From NCBI GenBank assembly GCA_905233325.1, contig CAJODU010000093.1, forward strand, positions 1-9,467: a DNA stretch of 9,467 bases, written 5' to 3'. This DNA is from an uncultured Selenomonadaceae bacterium (GTDB lineage Bacteria > Bacillota > Negativicutes > Selenomonadales > Selenomonadaceae). Numbering within the stretch: the stretch's first letter is position 1; every line of letters starts with the position of its first letter. Positions 1 through 5,149 of the stretch are shown one piece after another. The notes below the pieces were generated by a model. That model was given only the letters and a program-made list of their open reading frames with translations, searched no databases and was not told the DNA's origin. A program made the position numbers and the translations under genes.

Positions 1-542
1 TCCTTGTCAGAATACTGTCGATAAAACATACAAATTTCATTATTGATTTTAATCGGCACAGCAAAAATCATACCTGAACCTTTATGATAGACAATCACAT
101 CTTCACCGTTGAATACATTAGTCAATTCTAAAAATTCATGTTCCGGTAAGTTTTTGGCAGTTCTTTCGATTGGAGTGCCGTCCTCTCTGAGTATACCGCT
201 TTTATCTGTTCCTTTCTCAAAAGCCACTGCCACATTTAGTAAACTTTCAATGGAAATTTGACCGCTTTCAAACATTGAGGCACCGACATGCATTGTAAAA
301 AGTTCTTTTTTGAGTTCGTGCTCAACGGAATGAGAAATTGTACCAACGTGACGCGAAACGCTTTTCTCAAGAGATTCATTTATCATACTATTGATTTGGC
401 AATGGGTAAAATAACCTATCACACAAAGAATAATGGTAACAATCAGAAATTCGACAATAGCCCTTGCCGTAATTCCTCTCACAACGTCAATATCTAAATC
501 CGACTTTTTGGCAGAATCGGTTACATCTTTCCCAAAACTCAT
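1..542 (-). CDS. Membrane sensor protein, N-terminal part (C-terminus beyond left edge)
   Basis: Reading the minus strand from ATG at 542 gives an open frame of 180 codons to the window edge, beginning MSFGKDVTDSAKKSDLDID. A short charged cytoplasmic N-terminus is followed by one hydrophobic segment at about residues 25-46 (AIVEFLIVTIILCVIGYF). About 130 residues of a presumably extracytoplasmic domain follow, with a Cache/PAS-like look (GILREDGTPI, then a strand-rich tail AVPIKINNEICMFYRQ). This is the front end of a transmembrane signalling protein. The output domain (GGDEF, histidine kinase, chemotaxis or other) lies outside the window and cannot be named. The start at 542 is chosen because GGAG lies about 8 bases upstream. 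The in-frame ATG at 584 overlaps the predicted -10 box and has no good ribosome site. The gene is divergent from the prenyltransferase gene. Confidence 0.75.
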   Translation of the reverse strand, partial: MSFGKDVTDSAKKSDLDIDVVRGITARAIVEFLIVTIILCVIGYFTHCQINSMINESLEKSVSRHVGTISHSVEHELKKELFTMHVGASMFESGQISIESLLNVAVAFEKGTDKSGILREDGTPIERTAKNLPEHEFLELTNVFNGEDVIVYHKGSGMIFAVPIKINNEICMFYRQYSDK

Positions 543-582
543 ATCGATCGCTCCAGTGCTCAGAAAAATTTTACCAACAATC

Positions 583-611
583 ATTTTAGCAAATTACGCC
601 AACATCTGCAA
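583..611 (-). promoter_or_regulatory. Predicted sigma70 promoter of the sensor gene
   Basis: On the minus strand TTGCAG (606-611) and TAAAAT (583-588) are 17 bases apart, and the -10 box is preceded by TGC, an extended -10 feature. Initiation would fall roughly 35 bases upstream of the ATG at 542. The -35 box is a poor match and the -10 a good one. Prediction from sequence only. Confidence 0.5.
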
Positions 612-627
612 CAGTTAAAAATTTTAT

Positions 628-656
628 TTGACGTTTTCGGTAAAGACGAATAAAAT
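628..656 (+). promoter_or_regulatory. Predicted sigma70 promoter of the prenyltransferase gene
   Basis: TTGACG (628-633) and TAAAAT (651-656) are separated by exactly 17 bases, each matching the consensus at 5 of 6 positions. The start codon at 685 lies about 28 bases past the -10 box, with GGGAG at 672-676 between them. The -35 box lies only about 17 bases from the -35 box of the oppositely oriented sensor promoter, so the two may be co-regulated. Confidence 0.65.
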
Positions 657-684
657 ATTTGTAAAAATATAGGGAGCTGATTAT

Positions 685-1533
685 TTGATAAATATAAAAG
701 CACACATCAACAACATAGCACTTCATCACACTATTTTTGATTTACCGTTTGCCTTCATGGCGGCTATCCTTGCATCGAATGGCTCACCGAATCTGTGGAC
801 ACTGTTTTTGATAGCGTTGGCGGTGACGAGTGGTAGAGCGGCGGCAATGGCGATCAATAACCTGGTCGATCTCAAATATGACAAAAAACAACCGCGAATG
901 GCTTATCGTGCAATGGTCAGAGGTGAAATATCCAAGCCGGAGGCAATGATCTTCATTATTTTATGCTTGATAATAATGATTGTGACGGTTGCCCAACTTC
1001 CACCAATCTGTTTAAAGCTGCTGCCAATCGCTGCAATACCATTCGTCATATATCCATATACTAAACGCTTTACCGGCTGGTGTCATTTATTCCTGGGCTT
1101 GGCGATAGCAATGGCACCGGCGGGCGGCTGGGTTGCGGCGGGCGGTAAGATAACTCTGCCGATGATTTTGCTCTGCACTGCCGTCGCCTTGTGGATAGGA
1201 GCCTTCGACGCAATGTATGGTGCTCAAGATGAAAAATTTGACAAATCTCAAAAACTCCACTCACTCGCAACTGAATTTGGAGCAAGGGGAGCTTTCACTA
1301 TTTCAGCGATTCTGCATGTAATTTGTATCATTTGTTTTCTGGCGGTTGGCGTGATGATGAATCTTGGCAATCTCTATTATACAGGTGTCGGGATTGCCGC
1401 CGGTACACTTTTCTATCAACATTTAATCGTCAAGCCCTGGGACTTCAGCCGCGTCACTCAAGGGTATTTTATGCGAAATGGTATAGTTTCTATAGCTATC
1501 TTAATCTGTACTTGGCTTTCATACACGTTCTAA
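685..1533 (+). CDS. UbiA-superfamily aromatic prenyltransferase (MqnP/UbiA-like)
   Basis: This 282-residue integral membrane protein has the length and hydrophobic pattern of the UbiA superfamily, which attaches a polyprenyl chain to an aromatic acid or quinone precursor. The first Asp-rich motif is NNLVDLKYDKKQPR (N58/N59, D62, D66). The second is DAMYGAQDEKFD (D175, Y178, D182, D186). Together they bind the Mg-diphosphate of the prenyl donor. The form of the motifs, followed by LHSLATEFG, matches the 4-hydroxybenzoate/futalosine-route group (UbiA_other, MqnP) better than MenA. About eight or nine membrane segments are expected. TTG at 685 is the start, supported by GGGAG about 8 bases upstream. 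A role in menaquinone synthesis is plausible but not shown by neighbours; the substrate is inferred. The gene ends in a run of A and T before the peptide array, with no clear terminator. Confidence 0.85.
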   Translation: MINIKAHINNIALHHTIFDLPFAFMAAILASNGSPNLWTLFLIALAVTSGRAAAMAINNLVDLKYDKKQPRMAYRAMVRGEISKPEAMIFIILCLIIMIVTVAQLPPICLKLLPIAAIPFVIYPYTKRFTGWCHLFLGLAIAMAPAGGWVAAGGKITLPMILLCTAVALWIGAFDAMYGAQDEKFDKSQKLHSLATEFGARGAFTISAILHVICIICFLAVGVMMNLGNLYYTGVGIAAGTLFYQHLIVKPWDFSRVTQGYFMRNGIVSIAILICTWLSYTF

Positions 1534-1568
1534 AAAAAATAAAAAAATTTTTTCAGAAGCACGGATTT

Positions 1569-1598
1569 TTGAATGGGTGATTCGTATAACGTTATAGA
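1569..1598 (+). promoter_or_regulatory. Possible weak promoter ahead of the double-glycine array
   Basis: In the 108-base AT-rich gap between the prenyltransferase and the first leader gene, TTGAAT (1569-1574) and TATAGA (1593-1598) are 18 bases apart. A second -10-like TATAAC at 1585-1590 lacks a matching -35. Both are weak matches. The array could instead be read through from the prenyltransferase promoter, since no terminator is seen after 1533. Confidence 0.25.
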
Positions 1599-1641
1599 AA
1601 AACTTAAACAAAGAATTTTTTCAGAAAGGTTGATGTATAAA

Positions 1642-1992
1642 ATGGCAGAAGACAAGAAAATTCTTGAGAATGAGGCTATGACTGAAGGCGAACTCGATCA
1701 GGTTGCAGGTGGCACTCGTGAAGAATTTAAAGAGATTTGTAAAGCCCTTGGCAAGAGTGCGACTTGGAACACTCGCGACGGCATTCGCAAAGTTTTGGAG
1801 AAAGACTACGGCATCAAAGTTGTCCACTGGAACACAGGCGATCGCTGTTCAGCCGAAAATGCACCGGCTGAATTTGAGGCAGCAAGAAAGCTGTTGGTCA
1901 ATATTCCTAATGGTACAGCCTACATCTTTGATAAAGGTAGTCACATTGAGTATAAGGACGTTATTGAAATGATAACAAAGGGCGTCTATTAA
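1642..1992 (+). CDS. Double-glycine leader secreted protein, HWNTGD family, copy 1
   Basis: A 116-residue protein with a 24-residue acidic leader (MAEDKKILENEAMTEGELDQ then VAGG) of the type cut after Gly-Gly by C39-peptidase ABC exporters. The predicted core is 92 residues: an EFKEICKAL helix, the TWNTRDGIR segment, YGIKVVHWNTGDRCS with HWNTGD at residues 62-67, and a tail FDKGSHIEYKDVIEMITKG. It has two cysteines, and neither is conserved in all copies. The frame is open upstream to 1573, but ATG 1642 is preferred: AGAAAGG lies about 12 bases upstream and the leader then aligns with copies 2-4. An in-frame ATG at 1633 is possible. The function is unknown. The leader says exported; a bacteriocin-like effector, a toxin-like protein or a RiPP precursor are all open. 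No exporter or modifying enzyme is in the window. Confidence 0.8.
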   Translation: MAEDKKILENEAMTEGELDQVAGGTREEFKEICKALGKSATWNTRDGIRKVLEKDYGIKVVHWNTGDRCSAENAPAEFEAARKLLVNIPNGTAYIFDKGSHIEYKDVIEMITKGVY

Positions 1993-2166
1993 ATTTACGA
2001 CAGGTAACAGGAGGTTTAAAAATGACAGAGAATGAGAAAAATCCTGAGAATGAGGCTATGAGCGAAGAAGAGTTGGAGCAGGTTGCAGGTGGCACTCGTG
2101 CAGAATTCGAGGAGATTTGCAAAGCCCTTGGCAAGAGTGCGACTTGGAATACTCGCGACGGCATTA
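1700..2166 (+). repeat. Direct repeat between copies 1 and 2 (1700-1787 and 2079-2166)
   Basis: The two 88-base stretches cover the leader end, Gly-Gly and the first 25 or so core residues. They differ by about six substitutions, several of them synonymous, while the following DNA diverges sharply at the C-terminal third. This indicates a recent duplication or gene conversion limited to the leader and front of the core. Confidence 0.8.
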
Positions 2167-2384
2167 GGGATCACTTGAAGAAAAACTTCGGAATCAATGT
2201 TGAGCACTGGAACACAGGCGACCGCGGTTCAAAGGTAAATGGTCCTGCCGAATTCTCTGCTCGTACCTCAGACGATTACTTAATGAATCTTAGTTTCGAC
2301 AATGTTAAGGCGATAATTAAAGGCGAAACAACCGTTGACCAATTATATGAAGATTATTATGACAGAATTTCAGTCTACGAATAA
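2022..2384 (+). CDS. Double-glycine leader secreted protein, HWNTGD family, copy 2
   Basis: A 120-residue paralogue of copy 1, 29 bases downstream of it and clearly cotranscribed. A strong AGGAGG lies 6-7 bases ahead of ATG 2022. The 24-residue leader ends SEEELEQVAGG. The core begins TRAEFEEICKALGKSATWNT and keeps HWNTGD at residues 62-67 followed by RGS. From the leader end through DGIR it is almost identical to copy 1 in DNA, showing recent duplication. The C-terminal third (about residues 78-120, rich in Asp, Tyr and Glu, ending DRISVYE) is quite different from copy 1. It has a single cysteine. The core shows no membrane segment, so it is expected to be soluble after cleavage and export. 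Function unknown. Confidence 0.8.
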   Translation: MTENEKNPENEAMSEEELEQVAGGTRAEFEEICKALGKSATWNTRDGIRDHLKKNFGINVEHWNTGDRGSKVNGPAEFSARTSDDYLMNLSFDNVKAIIKGETTVDQLYEDYYDRISVYE

Positions 2385-2422
2385 GTTTCTTAATTAAAAA
2401 ATATTTGAAAGGTTGCCGAACA

Positions 2423-2794
2423 ATGGAAGATAAAATCAAAAATACTGAGGCTATGAGCGAGGAAGAACTCGATCAAGTTGCAGGTGGCAGCACCGGTGAG
2501 AATATGGAGCTGCTGTCAGTTATGATGAACTGCAACCCGACTATTGCAAAGGAAATCGGTGCCGCATTGAATCCCAAAGGTGGTATTCGCGGTTCTCAAG
2601 ATGATTATATTGCAGATGTCACTGACAGAATGGTTGACAAATATCTCAAACAGTATGATCTTGGAGTGGTTGTCAATGATTGCGACGACGGCACTTCTGC
2701 AAACAGGTATTTCAAGGGAAAGCAGGAAGTTACTCATGCAAGATTCCTTGAATATGTTGAGGCTCAACTCAAAGGCGGCTGGGTAATTTCTTAA
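2423..2794 (+). CDS. Double-glycine leader secreted protein with divergent core, copy 3
   Basis: A 123-residue protein whose 22-residue leader (MEDKIKNTEAMSEEELDQ then VAGG) matches its neighbours, while the 101-residue core is very different. The core runs STGENMELLSVMMNCNPTIA, then KGGIRGSQDDYIADVTDRM, YDLGVVVNDCDDGTSANRYF, and a helical end ARFLEYVEAQL before KGGWVIS. The part YDLGVVVNDCDDGTS sits where copies 1, 2 and 4 have YGI-V-HWNTGD-GS, so a distant relation with loss of HWNTGD is possible. Two cysteines are present, at different positions from copy 1. GAAAGG lies about 10 bases before ATG 2423, in a 5' stretch shared with copy 1. The gene lies 38 bases after copy 2 and probably belongs to the same transcript. 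Function unknown. Confidence 0.75.
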   Translation: MEDKIKNTEAMSEEELDQVAGGSTGENMELLSVMMNCNPTIAKEIGAALNPKGGIRGSQDDYIADVTDRMVDKYLKQYDLGVVVNDCDDGTSANRYFKGKQEVTHARFLEYVEAQLKGGWVIS

Positions 2795-2884
2795 TTAATT
2801 CGTAAAAGTTGATGATCAATGGAAGAAAAAAATAAAAAATCCTGAAACCTTGAGCGAGGAAGAACTCGATCAAGTTGCAGGTGG
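2454..2884 (+). repeat. Identical 34-base leader repeat in copies 3 and 4 (2454-2487 and 2851-2884)
   Basis: The stretch encoding SEEELDQVAGG is identical for 34 bases in copies 3 and 4, ending at the Gly-Gly codons. The cores that follow are unrelated at DNA level. It could act as a recombination site for joining new cores to the same leader. Confidence 0.75.
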
Positions 2885-3113
2885 TTACCGTAGTGAATTC
2901 AATGAAATTGCCGGATTAGTTGGCGGGGGGAGTCGCAATAGCGTTCGTGCTACCTTGCTTAATCAATACGGAATTGATGTAGTTCATTGGAATACCGGTG
3001 ATTTGGGTTCCTCAAAAAAGGATTTCGCAGAGTTTACCGCTGATAAAACTCTTACAGTCAAAGTAATAGATGCCGATACCGAAAAAGTAAGGGAAACCAT
3101 TACCGAAAATTAG
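2819..3113 (+). CDS. Double-glycine leader secreted protein, copy 4, leader frameshifted by one A
   Basis: From ATG 2819 the frame reads MEEKNKKS and stops at TGA 2843-2845. Removing one A from the A7 run at 2826-2832 gives MEEKIKNPETLSEEELDQ then VAGG, which aligns residue for residue with the copy 3 leader. The corrected product has 97 residues with a 75-residue core: EFNEIAGLVGGGSRNS, then YGIDVVHWNTGDLGS, then a short tail ending ITEN. It has no cysteine. Without correction only a start at TTG 2850 is left, giving a 10-residue remnant before Gly-Gly with no ribosome site. The upstream AAAAG is also weaker than the AAAGG of copies 1 and 3. The gene may be inactive, rescued by transcriptional slippage, or phase-variable; a sequencing error is also possible. 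The stop codon directly abuts an IS-like hairpin, so the C-terminus may be truncated. Confidence 0.65.
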
Positions 3114-3155
3114 CCGCGAAAGCCCCTTGCTTTAGCTATGGGGATGTAAGCCGCT
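3114..3155 (+). mobile_element. IS200/IS605-like terminal hairpin (possible orphan right end)
   Basis: CCCC (3123-3126) and GGGG (3140-3143) enclose an inner GC-TTTA-GC stem in the context GAAAGCCCC...TTTAGC...GGGGATGT. This resembles the right-end/omega-RNA scaffold hairpins that follow tnpB in IS200/IS605 elements. AGCCGC occurs on both sides (3112-3117 and 3149-3154). No transposase lies next to it, so it would be an orphan end, a small non-autonomous element or an excision scar. It could double as a transcription terminator for the array, although the T run starts only about 15 bases later. The assignment rests on recalled family appearance. Confidence 0.4.
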
Positions 3156-3164
3156 AAATTTTTA

Positions 3165-3379
3165 TTGCATTTTGTAAATTCTTTTGCTAAAATATATTTG
3201 AAGATGAGCAGGGATAAAATCCGCCTCTTCGTAAAATATATGGTTGGGGCATCGACCATTGCAGGAGACATTGTAAGTTTAGCCGTGGGGAGTATGTCAA
3301 ATTTAATAAAGGCGATCATATTGACATTGATAATGTCAAACGTATTATCACCAATACACCAATAATTAAAGTCTATTAA
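3165..3379 (+). pseudogene. Decayed fifth copy of the HWNTGD family, leaderless
   Basis: The segment 3290-3379 reads EYVKFNKGDHIDIDNVKRII, then TNTPIIKVY and a TAA stop. It aligns with the tail of copy 1 (YIFDKGSHIEYKDVIEMIT, then GVY). Upstream, in another frame, SRDKIRLFVKY (from 3207) fits the SRNSVRATLLNQY segment of copy 4. CATTGCAGGAGAC (3257-3269) looks like HWNTGD with about 5 bases lost. At least two frame changes and an internal deletion separate the pieces, and no leader or Gly-Gly motif is present. A 66-codon open frame across 3165-3365 is therefore a product of decay, not a gene. The leader end of the relic is replaced by the IS-like hairpin stretch. Confidence 0.6.
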
Positions 3380-3406
3380 AAGCAAGTAAACATTTGCAAA
3401 GATTAT

Positions 3407-3444
3407 AAAAAAGCCCCGCGTCAAACGATAAACGTTTAGCGGGG
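3407..3444 (-). terminator. Intrinsic terminator of the deaminase operon
   Basis: On the minus strand CCCCGC (3439-3444) pairs with GCGGGG (3414-3419). An inner AAACG/CGTTT pairing extends the stem, and six T (3407-3412 as A on the plus strand) follow. It lies about 12 bases past the stop codon of the deaminase gene. It may also stop plus-strand reading from the array, though the T run on that side is weaker. Confidence 0.85.
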
Positions 3445-3456
3445 TTAATTTTATGC

Positions 3457-4776
3457 TCAGATATAATAACCTGTCAATCGGTGGAAACATTGATTAAAAT
3501 TGAATTTGATCTTCTCTTCGTCAAGTGTCTTGAGTTCGCCATGCTCCATAAGTACCTTACCATCAACTATGACAGTATCAACCGAAGAGGAATTGGCAGA
3601 GTAGACCAGCAGAGATACAGGATTATATCTCGGCTGCCACTCTGCATTTTTCATATCGTAGAGGACAATATCAGCCTTGTAGCCTTTCTCTATCATTCCC
3701 ACGTCTTTAAGTCCGAGAGCCTTTGCACCGTTCTCCGTGCCGAGCTTGAGAGCCTCAGCGGCGGGAATGGCAAGGGGATCAAGAGTATTGACCTTATGCA
3801 GGAGAGCGGCAAGCCTGACTTCCTCAAGCATATCAAGATTGTTGTTTGAAGAGGCTCCGTCCGTACCGAGTGCAACGACAACGCCTTCCGCAAGCAGTCT
3901 GGGGACAGGTGCAATGCCGCTTGCAAGTTTCATATTTGAGCCGGGGTTGTGTGCAACGCGAATTTTCTTTTCTTTGATGATTTCAATCTCCGCGTCGCTG
4001 AGGTGGACACAATGAGCCGCAAGAGTGCCTTGATCAAAGAGTCCCGTTTCATTGACGACTTCAAAGGGACGTTTGCCATGCTCTTTAATGCAGCCGTTGA
4101 TCTCGTCCAGCGTCTCGTTCATGTGCATATGAATTTCTGCACCGAGTTCAGAGGCAGCATTGGCAATTTTTATCAAGTAATCCGTCGGGCAGGTGTATAT
4201 AGCGTGAGGTCCGAACATAATCTTGACACGGCCTTCGGAAGTGTTGTTGAATTCCTTGAAGAGTTCTATATTACTTTGAAGTCTCTTATCGCCATCGAAG
4301 ATACCAATCAAGCCTTGAGACAGCACACCTCTCAAGCCTGATTCATCGACAACCTTGGCAACCTCGTCCATGCAGGGGCCATACATATCAGCAAAGGCGG
4401 TAGTGCCGGAGCGGATCATCTCAACAGCCGCAAGAGCAGCACCAATGTAAATATCCTCACGTCCCATTTTAGCCTCAATCGGCCAAATATCCTCATTGAG
4501 CCAGTCCATTAACTTCTTATCGTCGGCAAAGCTCCTCAACAATGTCATTGAGGCATGAGTATGGGCATTAATAAAACCGGGGACTGCCAGCTTGCCCTTG
4601 CCGTCAATGATTTTGATATTTTTGACGTGATCTGCCAGCACATTGCCATTGACTACACGCCCGACAAAGGCGATCTTGTCGTCCTCAACAACAATATCGG
4701 CGGACTGCACATCACCATTCTGCCGCAGGACGGAAGTATTTTTGATGATCATCTTTGAATTGATACTTTTGTTCAC
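3457..4776 (-). CDS. mtaD: MtaD-type amidohydrolase: methylthioadenosine/S-adenosylhomocysteine (or aminofutalosine) deaminase
   Basis: A 439-residue cytosolic metallo-amidohydrolase of the MtaD/TrzN/guanine-deaminase group, which turns the adenine part of 5'-methylthioadenosine or S-adenosylhomocysteine into the inosine form with release of ammonia. Family residues are visible: HTH at 72-74 in GFINAHTHASM, H218 and E221 in HMHMNET, H255 in AAHCVHLSD, and D306 in GTDGASSNN. HNPGSNMKL at 276-284 is also typical. GTG at 4776 is taken as the start, with GGTG about 6 bases upstream. It is the last gene of a minus-strand run, 15 bases after the DUF4298 gene, and a strong terminator follows. Close relatives act on aminodeoxyfutalosine in menaquinone synthesis, which would suit the prenyltransferase in this window. 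The substrate cannot be decided from sequence alone. Confidence 0.88.
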   Translation of the reverse strand: MNKSINSKMIIKNTSVLRQNGDVQSADIVVEDDKIAFVGRVVNGNVLADHVKNIKIIDGKGKLAVPGFINAHTHASMTLLRSFADDKKLMDWLNEDIWPIEAKMGREDIYIGAALAAVEMIRSGTTAFADMYGPCMDEVAKVVDESGLRGVLSQGLIGIFDGDKRLQSNIELFKEFNNTSEGRVKIMFGPHAIYTCPTDYLIKIANAASELGAEIHMHMNETLDEINGCIKEHGKRPFEVVNETGLFDQGTLAAHCVHLSDAEIEIIKEKKIRVAHNPGSNMKLASGIAPVPRLLAEGVVVALGTDGASSNNNLDMLEEVRLAALLHKVNTLDPLAIPAAEALKLGTENGAKALGLKDVGMIEKGYKADIVLYDMKNAEWQPRYNPVSLLVYSANSSSVDTVIVDGKVLMEHGELKTLDEEKIKFNFNQCFHRLTGYYI

Positions 4777-4791
4777 GTTATCACCAGCCTT

Positions 4792-5097
4792 TTAGGAATT
4801 TTTGACATTGTCGGTGACGAGTTCAAGCATTTTGATATTAATCATGCGATTTTTGGCAAGAAGATCATAGACGGCATCTTCGCTCAAAATACCGCGTTTA
4901 AGGTCTTCGGGAAGATTGCCCGCCTCATCGGCGTCAAAATCTTTCATCCATTCGTCACCGCTGTAGTAGGTAATGAGTTCGCGATACTTTTCTCTGAGTG
5001 CCTCGTACTCTTCCAGAGCACTGAACAGCTTGTCAGCCACTTCGTTGGAATCGTCGAGGATTTTTTCCATATATTCAATGCGTTCAATCTGATTCAA
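4792..5097 (-). CDS. DUF4298 family small protein
   Basis: A 101-residue acidic soluble protein. The N-terminal half is predicted helical and possibly coiled (RIEYMEKILDDSNEVADKL, ALEEYEALREKYREL). It is followed by the signature YYSGDEWMKDFDADEAGNLP, then EDLKRGILSEDAVYDLLAKN, which I recognise as DUF4298. No catalytic residues are known for this family and its function is unknown. TTG at 5097 is the start, with AGGAG about 9 bases upstream. A later ATG at MEKILDD is possible but has no better ribosome site. The gene lies 52 bases after the FtsA-like gene and 15 bases before the deaminase gene, on the same strand, so all three are probably cotranscribed. Confidence 0.8.
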   Translation of the reverse strand: MNQIERIEYMEKILDDSNEVADKLFSALEEYEALREKYRELITYYSGDEWMKDFDADEAGNLPEDLKRGILSEDAVYDLLAKNRMINIKMLELVTDNVKNS

Positions 5098-5149
5098 TAC
5101 AATCTACTCCTCATTGCTCATATATTATTTGGTAATATTAAACAGCAAG

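Noticed and set aside
1534..1560. A-run/T-run after the prenyltransferase gene as an intrinsic terminator
   Set aside because: It is A/T only, with no GC-rich stem, so a terminator is not supported.
1573..1641. Longer N-terminus for double-glycine copy 1 starting at 1573
   Set aside because: The extension has no counterpart in copies 2-4, lacks a ribosome site and overlaps the possible promoter; ATG 1642 gives the conserved leader.
1642..3113. Array as lanthipeptide or Nif11-type precursors
   Set aside because: Cores have few, unconserved cysteines and no Ser/Thr/Cys-rich tail, no modifying enzyme is nearby, and the N-terminus lacks the long Nif11 domain.
3165..3365. 66-codon open frame as a small membrane protein gene
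   Set aside because: It has no ribosome site, and its pieces align in changing frames with the double-glycine family; it is better read as a decayed copy.
1642..3400. CRISPR-like or regularly spaced repeat array
   Set aside because: The repeats are leader-coding segments about 370-400 bases apart within genes, not short direct repeats with spacers.
3481..4341. Plus-strand open frames opposite the deaminase gene
   Set aside because: The minus-strand frame carries all metal-binding motifs of a known enzyme; the plus-strand translations are antisense shadows.
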